From the NCBI RefSeq assembly GCF_036346855.1, contig NZ_CP107841.1:7816001-7880000 (forward strand): 64,000 nucleotides of DNA, read 5' to 3'. This stretch comes from Streptomyces europaeiscabiei. GTDB taxonomy: Bacteria > Actinomycetota > Actinomycetes > Streptomycetales > Streptomycetaceae. The notes below the pieces were generated by a model. The model was given only the letters and a program-made list of their open reading frames with translations. It did not search any database and was not told the origin of the DNA. This document shows positions 15,963 to 25,189 of the stretch, piece by piece; the first letter of the stretch is position 1, and every line of letters begins with the position of its first letter. Position numbers and translations under genes: made by a program.

Positions 15963-17380
15963 GCGGTACCACGCGTCCGGCCACGGACCCCTCGGAAGTG
16001 CCGTGGCTGATGGCGGAGGAGGCGCGCGACGGGAGCGAGAGCAGGGCGGGTACGGTCACCGAGGCGCCCGAGCCGACACCTGGGCCCGCACCGGAGCCGG
16101 CGGCTGCCGAGTCCGCGCCCCCGCACCTGCCCCTGCGCCGCAACCGGGACTTCACCCTGCTGTGGGGCGGCGCCGGGCTGTCGCTGCTGGCCGGGCGGGC
16201 GACCGCCGTGGCGTATCCGCTGACCGTGCTGTGGGCCACCGGATCGCCAGGGGACGCCGGACTGGTCGGCACCGCGCTGCTGCTGCCCATGCTGCTGATG
16301 CAGCTGCCGGGAGGGGTGCTCGTCGACCGCTACGACCGGCGGCGCATCATGATCGGCGCCGGGCTCGGCCAGCTACTGATCGCCGTCGTGGTGACCGGGC
16401 TGCTGCTCAGCGGACGCATCTGGCTGTGGGCGCTGCTGGTCGCCGCGTTCACCGAGGGTGCCCTCGGCGTGCTGCACCAGCTCGCCGAACGGGCCGCTGT
16501 GCCGGCCGTCGTCCCCCGCGAACAGCTGCCCGCCGCGCTCACCGGCAACGAGGCCCGCACCCGCGGCGCCGCCATCGCCGGACAGCCGCTCGGCAGCGGA
16601 CTCGTCGCGCTCGGCGCCTCACTGCCCTACGCGGTCGCCGCCGTCAGCCAACTGGCCTCCGTCATATGCCTGTTCGGAGTGCGGGGCAAGCTCCAGCAGA
16701 AACGCACCGGACCGCCGGCCCGGCTCGGCACCGAGATCCGCGAGGGCCTGGTGTGGATGTGGCGGCAGCCCTTCCTGCGGGCCGTGATGACCGCCGTCGC
16801 CGTCACCAACGTCCTCTTCCAGGGCCTCAACCTGGCCGTGATGGCGGGCATCCAGGAACGGCACGGCACCCCCTTCGAAGTCGGCCTGGTGCTCTCGCTC
16901 AGCGGCGTCGGCGGGCTCGTCGGCGCGGTCACCGGCGGCTGGTGGAGCACCCGGTTCCCGCTGCGCACCCTGGTCCTGGGCGGACTGCTCGCCTGGACCG
17001 CCTTCATGGTCCCGGTCGCCGCCGCCCTGAACACCCCCATCCTGCTCGGCGCCCTGTTCGCGGCGAGCGGCTACGTCGGCGGCGTCTTCAACGTCGCCGG
17101 CGGGGTCCTCCTCGTCCGGGCCGCGCCCGACCAACTGCGCGGTCGCGCCAACTCCCTGGCCAACCTGGTGGGTTCGGGCGCCATGGCGGCCGGGCCGGTC
17201 GCCGCCGGCTTCCTCCTGGAGTCCACGGACGCGCTGCGCACCACCCTCGCCCTCAGCGCCGTCATGGCGCTCACGGCACTGGTGGCGCTGGCCTCGCCCG
17301 GCCTGCGCGAGGCACCCTTCCCCGAGCCGGGTGCCACCCCCGCCGACGGCCCCGGGAACACCCCTCGGAAGCGTCCCTGA
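15959..17380 (+). CDS. MFS transporter, probable exporter of the NRPS product
   Basis: This 473-residue protein has a ~55-residue Pro/Glu-rich cytoplasmic N-terminus and then about 12 hydrophobic segments typical of major-facilitator permeases. The loop GGVLVDRYDRRR between helices 2 and 3 is the family signature. The arrangement resembles the enterobactin-exporter (EntS-like) or macrolide-efflux branch of the MFS. It is the last gene of the mbtH-NRPS operon and is translationally coupled to the carbamoyltransferase gene (ATGA). Export of the peptide product and self-protection are the likely roles (inference from context). Confidence 0.88.
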   Translation: MSGTTRPATDPSEVPWLMAEEARDGSESRAGTVTEAPEPTPGPAPEPAAAESAPPHLPLRRNRDFTLLWGGAGLSLLAGRATAVAYPLTVLWATGSPGDAGLVGTALLLPMLLMQLPGGVLVDRYDRRRIMIGAGLGQLLIAVVVTGLLLSGRIWLWALLVAAFTEGALGVLHQLAERAAVPAVVPREQLPAALTGNEARTRGAAIAGQPLGSGLVALGASLPYAVAAVSQLASVICLFGVRGKLQQKRTGPPARLGTEIREGLVWMWRQPFLRAVMTAVAVTNVLFQGLNLAVMAGIQERHGTPFEVGLVLSLSGVGGLVGAVTGGWWSTRFPLRTLVLGGLLAWTAFMVPVAAALNTPILLGALFAASGYVGGVFNVAGGVLLVRAAPDQLRGRANSLANLVGSGAMAAGPVAAGFLLESTDALRTTLALSAVMALTALVALASPGLREAPFPEPGATPADGPGNTPRKRP

Positions 17381-17417
17381 AACCCGTCCGGACACCGGCC
17401 CTGACCTGCCAGTTTCC

Positions 17418-17451
17418 GGTATAGGTCGCCGATAGGGCCGTACGCGAGAGT
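17418..17451 (+). promoter_or_regulatory. SARP-type activator site and promoter of the ebo operon
   Basis: Two ATA repeats at 17421 and 17432 are 11 bp apart (GTATAGGT, CGATAGGG), and a NANNNT hexamer (GAGAGT, 17446-17451) begins 14 nt after the second ATA. The site lies between the MFS stop and the Tat-protein gene, pointing rightwards, and would drive the whole 17534-27421 operon. Confidence 0.72.
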
Positions 17452-17533
17452 CGTAGCAGGAAACAGCTGGGCCACCGGCCCGCATCCCCGCCCGGCACAC
17501 CCCGTGCATCCGCCCCCTGCAAGGAGAACGCGC

Positions 17534-18325
17534 ATGACGCTCAACACCCTGGACCGGAGAAGTGCCCTGCGGGCCGCCCTCGGCGTCGCCGGAGCGACCG
17601 CCACGGCGTCCCTCCTCGGCACCACGCCCGCCGAGGCCCACGGCAGCCGACGCCACCCGTCTCTGCCGGAGGTCCCCGGCATGGTCGGTGACCGCTGGGC
17701 GAACGAGTTCTGGTACGCGTACGACGAGATGTCGTACTACAACCCGTCCCAGGAGATGAAGGACGCGGTCGGCGCCATCATCGCCCCCTTCGGCGGCTTC
17801 ACCAAGACGTACGACGCGTGGGTCGCGACCCGCCGGAGCGGCCGCTACCCGCGCAGCTTCGTCGAGCTGATCCAGCCCAACAAGGCCGCCTTCGAGGTCC
17901 TCTCCCGCGAGCAGATCAAGGTCTACGACCGGTTCTACGGCAACGACCCACGCGGGCTGGTCTCCGCCTTCCAGGAGTTCGGCCAGGGCACCCTGTTCGA
18001 CCCGCGCAGCCCGGTCGGCCAGAAGGTCCACATGATGAACTACACGCCGCCGTCGCCCACCCACGCCTACCACCGCTGGCACCCCTTCCTGGTCGGCTTC
18101 GCGCTCCTGGGCATCGAACGTCGCTACTGGACCCACATCAACCGCCTCGTCGGCACCGCCTGGGAGCTCCAGTCGCTGGCCCAGCCGATCACGGACCGCC
18201 CGGACAATCCGCACCTGCCGCGGCGCACCGTCCGGAACGTCACCGCCAAATGGCTGTGCCGCGACCGCCAGGAACTCGACACGGCCTTCGACGTGTGGCC
18301 CTTCCCGGTCGACCTCGGCAAGTAG
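17534..18325 (+). CDS. Tat-exported protein of unknown function
   Basis: This 263-residue protein begins with a twin-arginine signal (DRRSALRAALGVAGA, residues 7-21) ending in an AEA cleavage site near residue 36, so it is predicted to be exported folded by the Tat system. RBS AAGGAG precedes the ATG. The mature part is rich in aromatic residues and His. HAYHRWHP near residue 178 looks like a possible metal-binding cluster, but I recognise no family. It is the first gene after the ebo-operon promoter. In Nostoc the ebo genes are needed to deliver a scytonemin precursor to the periplasm, so an exported partner acting outside the membrane would fit (inference). Confidence 0.72.
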   Translation: MTLNTLDRRSALRAALGVAGATATASLLGTTPAEAHGSRRHPSLPEVPGMVGDRWANEFWYAYDEMSYYNPSQEMKDAVGAIIAPFGGFTKTYDAWVATRRSGRYPRSFVELIQPNKAAFEVLSREQIKVYDRFYGNDPRGLVSAFQEFGQGTLFDPRSPVGQKVHMMNYTPPSPTHAYHRWHPFLVGFALLGIERRYWTHINRLVGTAWELQSLAQPITDRPDNPHLPRRTVRNVTAKWLCRDRQELDTAFDVWPFPVDLGK

Positions 18326-18439
18326 CCGCCCGTACCGCTCGCATCACCCGCACCGCCCGTGTCCGCGGGCCGGGGCGTCCCCGGAAGCCACCGGCACCAC
18401 CCGGCCCGGCACCATCTCAGCCCAGGAGGCAGGCTCACC

Positions 18440-19666
18440 ATGCAGGACACCGCCCGATCCCACGGAGACCCCCGGTCCCTCGGCGACTCCCCGCGCGTCG
18501 GAGTCTGGCTGGTCGGCGCCCGCGGTTCGGTCGCGACCACCGCCGTCGTCGGGGCGGCCGCCATCGCGGCCGGCCTCGCCTCCGCCACCGGCTGCGTCAC
18601 CGAGTCCCCGGACTTCACCGCGGCCGCGGACTCCCTCCCCGCCCTCGCCGACCTCGTCTTCGGCGGCCACGACGTCGTCGACGTGCCGCTGACGGCGAGG
18701 GCCGGCGAGCTGGCCGACGCGGGCGTGCTGCCCGGCGCCCTGGCCGCGGCGGTGCGCCCCGCCCTGGAGGCCGCCGAGCGGGAGATCCGCGACGGCTCCC
18801 CGCGCGCCGGGGAACCCCAGTACACCGCCGCCCGGCGGTTCGCCGCCGACATCACCGACTTCCGCACCCGCAACGGCCTGGATCAGGTCGTCGTCGTCAA
18901 CGTCTCCTCCACCGAGCCGCTGCCCGAGCCCGACCCCGCCTTCCTCACCCTCGCCGACCTCGACAAGGCCCTCGCCGCCAGCACCGGCCTGCTGCCGCCC
19001 AGCTCCCTGTACGCCTACGCCGCCTTCCACGCCGGCTGCGCCTACATCAACTTCACCCCCTCCGCCGGTGCCGCGCTGCCCGCCCTGGAGGAACTCGCCC
19101 GGCTGCGCGGGGTCCCGCACGCGGGCCGCGACGGCAAGACCGGCGAGACGCTGGTCAAGAGCGCCCTGGCGCCGATGTTCACGCAGCGCGCGCTCCGGCT
19201 GCGCTCCTGGTCCGGCACCAACCTGCTCGGCGGCGGCGACGGCGCCACCCTGGCCGACCCCGCCGCCGCGCGCAGCAAGACCGAGTCCAAGCAGCGCGCC
19301 CTGGAGGAGACCGTCGGACACGCCGTCGAAGGCGTCGTGCACATCGACAACGTGCCGGAGCTGGGGGAGTGGAAGACCGCATGGGACCACATCACCTTCG
19401 AGGGGTTCCTCGGCGTGCGCATGACCCTCCAGTTCACCTGGCAGGGCTGCGACTCGGCGCTGGCGGCGCCGCTCGTCCTCGACCTGGTCCGGCTCGCCGC
19501 GCTGGCCCGCCGCCGCGGGGAGAGCGGGGCGCTGCCCGCGCTCGGCTTCTTCTTCAAGGACCCGGCGGCCTCCTCGGAGCACAACCTGACCCTGCAGTAC
19601 GGAGCCCTGACCGAGTGGGCGGCCATCTCCGCCGAGCCCGCGCACCGGTCCGAGGTGGCGCGATGA
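18440..19666 (+). CDS. myo-Inositol-1-phosphate-synthase-family enzyme
   Basis: This 408-residue protein shows the NAD-binding GARGSVATT near residue 29, GRDGKTGETLVKS near 235 and the GDGATLADP and SKT motifs near 270-285, all features of the inositol-3-phosphate synthase fold and active site. The family cyclises glucose-6-phosphate with internal NAD redox; divergent members occur in ebo-type operons in place of the dehydroquinate-synthase-like EboD. It may make an inositol phosphate or a related polyol head group (inference). RBS AGGAGGCAGG precedes the start. The stop overlaps the UbiA start (ATGA). Confidence 0.85.
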   Translation: MQDTARSHGDPRSLGDSPRVGVWLVGARGSVATTAVVGAAAIAAGLASATGCVTESPDFTAAADSLPALADLVFGGHDVVDVPLTARAGELADAGVLPGALAAAVRPALEAAEREIRDGSPRAGEPQYTAARRFAADITDFRTRNGLDQVVVVNVSSTEPLPEPDPAFLTLADLDKALAASTGLLPPSSLYAYAAFHAGCAYINFTPSAGAALPALEELARLRGVPHAGRDGKTGETLVKSALAPMFTQRALRLRSWSGTNLLGGGDGATLADPAAARSKTESKQRALEETVGHAVEGVVHIDNVPELGEWKTAWDHITFEGFLGVRMTLQFTWQGCDSALAAPLVLDLVRLAALARRRGESGALPALGFFFKDPAASSEHNLTLQYGALTEWAAISAEPAHRSEVAR

Positions 19667-20919
19667 CCACCGCGACCGCTCCGCCGCCGGCCGCCGACGC
19701 TTCGGGCGCCTCGGCACCCCGGCAGCCGGGTTCCCGCCGCCGTACCCTGCGTGACCTGACCCGCGGCGCCCGTGACACGCTCACGGCGTGCCGTGCGGCG
19801 GCCCGGGCAGCGTCGTCGGCGTTCCGGACGGCGCGGGAGACCCCCTCCGGTCCACCCCGTCCCCGGTACGACACCGGGTACCGGCCCCGTTCCGTCGCGG
19901 TCCGGCAGTACGCCACCGCGGTCGCCGAGCTGGTACGGGCGCCCGCCGCGCTCACCGTCCCCGGTGACGTACTGGCCGGTGCGCTCAGCGTCGGCCGCCC
20001 GGCGGGCGGCCGAACCCTGCTCCTCGCCGCCTCCTCCGTCAGCCTGTACTGGGCCGGCATGGCTCTCAACGACTGGGCCGACCGCGAGGAGGACACCCGC
20101 GAACGCCCCGAACGCCCGGTGCCGTCCGGGCGGATCAGTGCCGGGGCCGCCCTGGGCATCGCCGGCGGGCTCACCGCCGCGGGCCTCGGCCTGGGCGCGC
20201 TCGCCGGCGGCCGCCGCGTCCTGCTGCGCCGGACCCTGCCGCTCGCAGCCACCGTGTGGGCGTACGACCTCCGCCTGAAGCACACCCCACTGGGACCCGC
20301 CGCGATGGCGGCGGCCCGTGCCCTCGACGTGCTGCACGGGACCGGCCCCACGCCGGCCGGTCCCGCGCTGCGCGCCGCGGCCACGGTCGGCGCCCACACC
20401 TGGGCCCTGACACGCCTCAGCCGCCACGAGGTGCACGGCACGGCGGGCCGCGAGCCCCTGTTGTCCCTGGCGGCGACGGCGGCGGTGACCCTGGCGGCGA
20501 CGGCCGGCACCTTACGTGCCCCCGAGCGTCGGCGTCCGAACACCGCGTCCGCCGCGGCGCGGCAGTCGTCGAGCGGTCCGCCGGACACCACGTTCGCCGT
20601 GGCGCGTCACCTCCTCGGCTCCGCCGCGCGGTCGGGCCCCGGCATCGGAACCGACGCGCCACGGCTGCCCGGCCGCTCCATCGCCGTGACCGTCCTGACC
20701 GCCACCGTCTACGCGGTCACCTGCGCCCGCGCCCAGTCCGCCGCCCTGCGCGACCCGGACGCCGCGCGGATCCGGGCCGCTGTAGGCGCCGGCATCCACG
20801 CCCTCCTGCCCCTCCAAGCAGCCCTCGTCTCCCGCGCCGGCTCTCCGAACCTCGCCGCCCTGTTCGCAGCGGCCCTCCCTCAGGCAGCCCGCCTCGCCAG
20901 GAAGGTGTCCCCGACGTGA
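19663..20919 (+). CDS. eboC: UbiA-family prenyltransferase, EboC-like
   Basis: This 418-residue protein has an ~85-residue Arg/Ala-rich hydrophilic N-terminus and then a polytopic membrane domain. The UbiA Asp-rich motif appears as NDWADREEDTRERP near residue 147, with a second charged loop at YDLRLKH near 205. UbiA enzymes attach polyprenyl chains to aromatic or polar acceptors at the membrane. EboC proteins are the UbiA members of ebo clusters, where the substrate is not established. A Leu TTA codon at 20512-20514 suggests bldA-dependent translation. Overlaps on both sides (ATGA before, GTGA after) place it firmly within the operon. A poorly conserved linker near residues 285-335 interrupts the membrane part. 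Confidence 0.82.
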   Translation: MTTATAPPPAADASGASAPRQPGSRRRTLRDLTRGARDTLTACRAAARAASSAFRTARETPSGPPRPRYDTGYRPRSVAVRQYATAVAELVRAPAALTVPGDVLAGALSVGRPAGGRTLLLAASSVSLYWAGMALNDWADREEDTRERPERPVPSGRISAGAALGIAGGLTAAGLGLGALAGGRRVLLRRTLPLAATVWAYDLRLKHTPLGPAAMAAARALDVLHGTGPTPAGPALRAAATVGAHTWALTRLSRHEVHGTAGREPLLSLAATAAVTLAATAGTLRAPERRRPNTASAAARQSSSGPPDTTFAVARHLLGSAARSGPGIGTDAPRLPGRSIAVTVLTATVYAVTCARAQSAALRDPDAARIRAAVGAGIHALLPLQAALVSRAGSPNLAALFAAALPQAARLARKVSPT

Positions 20920-22439
20920 CAGCCCACCAGGCCCCCGAGCACGACACCCACCCGGCACAGGCGGAAGCCCGCGTGACCGCGGCCGACCGCGCCCCGGCTG
21001 TCACTGGTGCCGGCGTGGCTGCGACCGACGCCCGCCCGGGCATGGTTGACGCCGATCCGGTCGCACTCGAGACCGGCGCGGTAGTGGCCGACGCTGCCCC
21101 GGTTGCGGCCGACGCCCGCCCGGGCATGGCTGACGCCGATCCGGTCGCACTCGAAACCGGCGCGGTAGTGGCCGACGCCGCTCCGGTTGCGGTCGACGCC
21201 GGTCCGGGCATGGCTGACGCCGATCCGGTCGCACCCGAAACTGCCCTGGTAGTGGCCGACGCTGCCCCAGTAGTGGCCGACGCCCGCCCGGGCATGGCTG
21301 ACGCCGATCCGGTCGCACCCGAAACCGCCCCGGTAGTGGCCGACGCCGCCCCGGTAGTGGCCGACGCCGCCCCGGCTGCGGCCGACGCCGCCCCGGCTGC
21401 GGCCGACGCTGCCCCGGCTGTGGTCGACGCCGGTCCGGCTGTCGTCGGTTCTCGTCCGGTGGTTGGTGGTCCTGGTCCAGTGGTTGCCGATTCCCGCCCG
21501 GCTCCCGCCGACCCGCACCCGGCGCAAGCGGAGCCCCTCCGCTTCGCCTACGGCACCAACGGCTTCGCCGATCACCGGCTCACCGACGCCCTCGTGGTCC
21601 TCGCCGACCTCGGGTACGACGGGGTCTCGCTCACCCTCGACCACCAGCACCTCGACCCGTACGCTCCTGGCCTGGCGGCCCGCGTCCGGGACGCAGGGCG
21701 GGCGATCCGGCGGGCCGGGCTGGCCGTGGTCGTGGAGACCGGGGCGCGCTATCTGCTCGACCCGATGCGCAAGCACCGGCCGACGCTGCTGAGCGCCGAG
21801 CCCGAGGGGCGGGCCGCCCGGCAGGAGCTGCTGCGGCGCGCGATTGTCATCGGGGCCGAACTGGGCGCCGAGGCCGTGCACTTCTGGAGTGGCACGCCCG
21901 ATCCCGGCACCACCCGGGACGAGGCGTGGCGGCGGCTGGAGGAGGGCTGCGCGACGGCCCTTGCCGACGCCGAGCGGGCCGGGGTCCGGCTCGCGTTCGA
22001 GCCCGAGCCGGGCATGCTCGTCGCCGATTTGGCCGGGTACCGCAGGCTGTTGCGGGCGCTGGGCGCGCCGGACCGGCTGGGGCTGACCCTGGACATCGGG
22101 CACTGCCGGTGCCTGGAGCCGTACCCGGTGCGTCGGTGCGTCGAGCTGGCCGCCGACCGGCTGGCCCACGTGCAGATCGAGGACATGCGGCGGGGTGTGC
22201 ACGAGCACCTGCCGTTCGGGGCGGGGGAGATCGACTTCCCGCCGGTCCTCGACGCGCTGCGCGTGGCCGGCTACCGAGGTCTGGTCTCCGTGGAGCTGCC
22301 CCGGCACAGCCATGCCGCGACGGCGACGGCCCGCCACAGCATCGAGTTCCTGCGCGCCGCGGCGGCCCGTACCGCCGTACCCGCGCCCCGCATGCCTCGT
22401 GCGCCCGCACCCCTCTCGAAGGAGGTCACACCGACATGA
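20916..22439 (+). CDS. Sugar-phosphate isomerase/epimerase-like TIM barrel with repetitive N-terminal extension
   Basis: The C-terminal ~290 residues (from about residue 205) form an AP-endonuclease-2/xylose-isomerase-type TIM barrel. The likely metal ligands lie in LAFEPEPG, LTLDIGHC and HVQIED, followed by GEIDFPPVL. The first ~200 residues are a low-complexity Ala/Asp/Val/Pro segment built from four 28-residue tandem copies (84 bp in DNA) followed by shorter AADAAP-type repeats. The start GTG at 20916 overlaps the eboC stop, so the extension is in frame and probably translated. Members of this barrel family isomerise or epimerise sugars and polyols; with the inositol-phosphate-synthase homologue upstream, action on a cyclitol is plausible but unproven. 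Confidence 0.8.
   Translation: MTAHQAPEHDTHPAQAEARVTAADRAPAVTGAGVAATDARPGMVDADPVALETGAVVADAAPVAADARPGMADADPVALETGAVVADAAPVAVDAGPGMADADPVAPETALVVADAAPVVADARPGMADADPVAPETAPVVADAAPVVADAAPAAADAAPAAADAAPAVVDAGPAVVGSRPVVGGPGPVVADSRPAPADPHPAQAEPLRFAYGTNGFADHRLTDALVVLADLGYDGVSLTLDHQHLDPYAPGLAARVRDAGRAIRRAGLAVVVETGARYLLDPMRKHRPTLLSAEPEGRAARQELLRRAIVIGAELGAEAVHFWSGTPDPGTTRDEAWRRLEEGCATALADAERAGVRLAFEPEPGMLVADLAGYRRLLRALGAPDRLGLTLDIGHCRCLEPYPVRRCVELAADRLAHVQIEDMRRGVHEHLPFGAGEIDFPPVLDALRVAGYRGLVSVELPRHSHAATATARHSIEFLRAAAARTAVPAPRMPRAPAPLSKEVTPT
21027..21362 (+). repeat. Four in-frame 84-bp tandem copies
   Basis: The sequence CATGGYTGACGCCGATCCGG starts at 21041, 21125, 21209 and 21293, exactly 84 bp apart, marking four near-identical 84-bp units. 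Each encodes 28 residues including PGMADADPVA. Shorter GCCGACGCC-type repeats continue to about 21,430. The array lies inside the TIM-barrel gene and keeps its reading frame. Confidence 0.95.
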
Positions 22440-23098
22440 CCGCACCCACACTGACGCAGGCGCCCGAGGCCGTCCACGATGCCCTGACCGTGCGCACGCT
22501 GAAGGAGTCCCTGCTCGCCGTCCTCTCCCCGGACCAGCGGAACCGTTTCGTCCGGGACACCGCCGCCGTTGCCGAACAGGGCGCCACCGCCCTGGACACC
22601 CGCTTCCCCGCGGCCGGCCGGTACTACGGACGCGGCCCGCTGCCCGGCTGGGCCGACTGGAGCGTGGAGGACGGCATCCGTACCGTCCTGCTGCTGCGGC
22701 TGCCGGCGCAGGGCGGCGACCCGGCCGCGGAGGCGGCCGCCCGGTACGGCGGCGGCGACGCCGCCGAGCGCCGGGGCGTCCTGCGCGCCCTGCCGTTCCT
22801 GCGTATCGGCGCCGCCGGGTTGACGATCACCGACGACGCGCTGCGCACCAACGACACCCGGCTGATCTCGGCCGCGCTCGGCCCGTACGCGCGCGTCCAC
22901 CTGGACCAGTACCGCTGGCGCCAGGCGGTACTGAAATGCCTGTTCACCGGTATCCCGCTGCACCGGGTCGCCGGGCTGCACGAGCGCCGTGACGCCGAAC
23001 TCGCCCGCATGGCGCAGGGGTTCGCCGCCGAACGGCGGGCCGCCGGCCGGACCGTACCGGCCGACCTGTGGCTCGTCGCGACACAGGAAGCCGCGTAG
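22436..23098 (+). CDS. eboA: EboA-domain protein
   Basis: This 220-residue protein ends with the pattern seen in EboA proteins: ALRTNDTRLISAALGPYA near residue 138, WRQAVLKCLF near 162, and RRDAELARM followed by ERRAAGR near 182-205. EboA is the defining protein of ebo clusters; its biochemical role is unknown, though the cluster is linked to moving metabolite precursors across the cytoplasmic membrane. A strong RBS (AAGGAGG) precedes the ATG, which overlaps the stop of the TIM-barrel gene (ATGA). Confidence 0.85.
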   Translation: MTAPTLTQAPEAVHDALTVRTLKESLLAVLSPDQRNRFVRDTAAVAEQGATALDTRFPAAGRYYGRGPLPGWADWSVEDGIRTVLLLRLPAQGGDPAAEAAARYGGGDAAERRGVLRALPFLRIGAAGLTITDDALRTNDTRLISAALGPYARVHLDQYRWRQAVLKCLFTGIPLHRVAGLHERRDAELARMAQGFAAERRAAGRTVPADLWLVATQEAA

Positions 23099-23161
23099 GT
23101 CATCGCGGACCGAGCCCCGTACGACGCCCGACCTCACCCACCCCGAGCGGAAGCCACGGCC

Positions 23162-24019
23162 ATGCGCATCTTCGATCCCCACATCCACATGACGTCCCGT
23201 ACGACGGACGACTACAAGGCGATGCACGCCGCGGGCGTCCGGGCCCTGGTGGAGCCCGCGTTCTGGCTCGGCCAGCCCCGCACCCACCCGGCGAGCTTCA
23301 CCGACTACTTCGACTCGCTGCTGGGCTGGGAGCCCTACCGGGCCGCCCAGTTCGGCATCCGCCACTACTGCACGATCGGCCTGAACCCCAAGGAGGCAAA
23401 CGACCCGCGCTGCCTGCCGGTCCTCGACCTGCTGCCGCGCTACCTCGCCAAGGACGGCGTCGTCGCGGTCGGCGAGATCGGCTACGACACCGTCACCGAA
23501 GCCGAGGACCTCGCCTTCTCCCGGCAGCTGGAACTCGCCGTGGAGCACGGCCTGCCCGCCCTGGTGCACACCCCGCACCGCGACAAGGCGGGCGGCACCC
23601 GGCGTTCCCTGGACGTGGTCCGCGCCTCCGGCATCGACCCGGCCATGGTCGTCCTGGACCACCTCAACGAGATCACCGTCGGCGAGGTCGCCGACAGCGG
23701 CTGCTGGATGGGCTTCTCCATCTACCCCGACACCAAGATGACCGCCGAGCGCATGGTCGCCGTCCTGAAACGGTTCGGCACCGAGCGCGTGCTCGTCAAC
23801 TCGGCCGCCGACTGGGGCCACAGCGACCCGCTGCTGACGCGCGCCACCGCCGACGCGATGCTCGCCGCCGGCTTCGCCGAGGACGACGTGGACCGGGTCC
23901 TGTGGCGCAACCCCGTCACCTTCTACGGGCAGTCGGGCCGACTGGACCTCGACGGATACAACGACACCCAGGCCGCCGGCCTGTTCGCGGGCAACTCCGT
24001 CGCCCGCGGTGGGAGCTGA
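23162..24019 (+). CDS. eboB: TatD-like metal-dependent hydrolase, EboB-like
   Basis: This 285-residue amidohydrolase-fold protein has the metal ligands expected of the TatD family: the N-terminal HxH pair (FDPHIH), the bridging Glu in VGEIGYD near residue 105, His in VHTPHR near 138, His in LDHLNE near 165 and Asp in SAADWG near 220. TatD proteins are nucleases or hydrolases; the ebo-associated branch is thought to act in metabolite processing rather than DNA turnover, but the substrate is unknown. It follows eboA by 63 nt and precedes eboE by 9 nt, all on the same strand. Confidence 0.85.
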   Translation: MRIFDPHIHMTSRTTDDYKAMHAAGVRALVEPAFWLGQPRTHPASFTDYFDSLLGWEPYRAAQFGIRHYCTIGLNPKEANDPRCLPVLDLLPRYLAKDGVVAVGEIGYDTVTEAEDLAFSRQLELAVEHGLPALVHTPHRDKAGGTRRSLDVVRASGIDPAMVVLDHLNEITVGEVADSGCWMGFSIYPDTKMTAERMVAVLKRFGTERVLVNSAADWGHSDPLLTRATADAMLAAGFAEDDVDRVLWRNPVTFYGQSGRLDLDGYNDTQAAGLFAGNSVARGGS

Positions 24020-24028
24020 GGACCCCTC

Positions 24029-25189
24029 ATGCGCTTTCGACACCCTGACGGCAGCACCGTCCACCTGGCGTACTGCACCAACGTGCATCCCGCCGAGACC
24101 CTCGACGGCATCGTCGGCCAGCTCGCCGCGTACGCGGAACCGGTGCGCGTCGCCGCCGGTGCCCGGCTGATCGGCATCGGCCTGTGGCTACCCGCCGAGA
24201 CGGCCGGCGCGCTCGCCGCCGACCCGGCCGGCGTGGCCCGGCTGCGCCGCGAGCTGAGCACCCGCGGCCTGGAGACGGTCACCCTCAACGGCTTTCCCTA
24301 CCGCGGCTTCCACGCTCCCGTCGTCAAACGGGCCGTGTACTACCCGGACTGGTCGGAACCGGCCCGCCTGGAGTACACGCTGAACCTGGCCCGGGTGCTC
24401 GCCGGACTGCTGCCCGACGGCACCACGCGCGGCTCGATCTCCACCCTGCCGCTGGCCTGGCGCACCGTGTGGACCTCGGCCCAGCGCACCACGGCGGCTC
24501 GGCAACTGGACGCGCTCGCCGAGGGGTTGAAGCAGATCGCCGCCGACACCGGCAAGACCGTACGGGTCGGCATCGAACCGGAGCCCGGCTGCGTGGCGGA
24601 GACCACCGAGCAGGCCGTCGACGTGCTGGCCGGCACCGACCCGCAGTGGATCGGCGTCTGCCTCGACGCCTGCCACCTCGCCGTCGCCCACGAGGAACCG
24701 GCCGCCGCGCTGGCCCGGCTGCGCGAGGCGGGCATCCCGGTGGTCAAGCTCCAGGCGTCCACGGCGCTGGAGGTCCCCGACCCTGCGGAGACCTCCGTAC
24801 GCGAGGTGTTGGCGCCCTTCGCGGAGCCGCGGTTCCTGCACCAGACCAGGGAGGCGGGTCCGGACGGGGCGCTGCTGGCCTGCGACGACCTCGGGGCCGC
24901 GCTCGCCGGCGCGCTGCCGGGCCGGGCGCCCTGGCGCATCCACTACCACGTGCCCCTGCACGAGGAGCCCCCGCCGCCCCTGGCCGGCACCCGCGAAGTG
25001 CTGCGCGGGACCTTGCGGACGCTGTTCGCGGGGGAGCGGGCGGTCACCGACCACGTCGAGGTGGAGACCTACACCTGGTCCGTGCTGCCCGGCCACCACG
25101 ACGACGCCCTCGTGACCGGACTGGCCGCCGAAATGACGTGGATGCGGGACGAGTTGCTGGCTCTGGGGCTCACGCAGGTGACGTCGTGA
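24029..25189 (+). CDS. eboE: Metabolite-traffic protein EboE, xylose-isomerase-like TIM barrel
   Basis: This 386-residue protein has the typical EboE opening (LAYCTNVHPAETLDGI) and barrel motifs GIGLWLPAE, NGFPYRGFH, IEPEPGC near residue 190, CLDACHLAV near 213 and VKLQAS near 244. The family is related to AP endonuclease 2/xylose isomerase barrels, and it is a constant member of ebo clusters. Its reaction is not known. Its stop overlaps the GTG start of the next gene, giving a tight eboB-eboE-phosphatase block. Confidence 0.87.
   Translation: MRFRHPDGSTVHLAYCTNVHPAETLDGIVGQLAAYAEPVRVAAGARLIGIGLWLPAETAGALAADPAGVARLRRELSTRGLETVTLNGFPYRGFHAPVVKRAVYYPDWSEPARLEYTLNLARVLAGLLPDGTTRGSISTLPLAWRTVWTSAQRTTAARQLDALAEGLKQIAADTGKTVRVGIEPEPGCVAETTEQAVDVLAGTDPQWIGVCLDACHLAVAHEEPAAALARLREAGIPVVKLQASTALEVPDPAETSVREVLAPFAEPRFLHQTREAGPDGALLACDDLGAALAGALPGRAPWRIHYHVPLHEEPPPPLAGTREVLRGTLRTLFAGERAVTDHVEVETYTWSVLPGHHDDALVTGLAAEMTWMRDELLALGLTQVTS

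Noticed and set aside
21027..21362. CRISPR or non-coding repeat array
   Set aside because: The 84-bp units are in frame inside a gene whose downstream barrel is intact and whose start is coupled to eboC.
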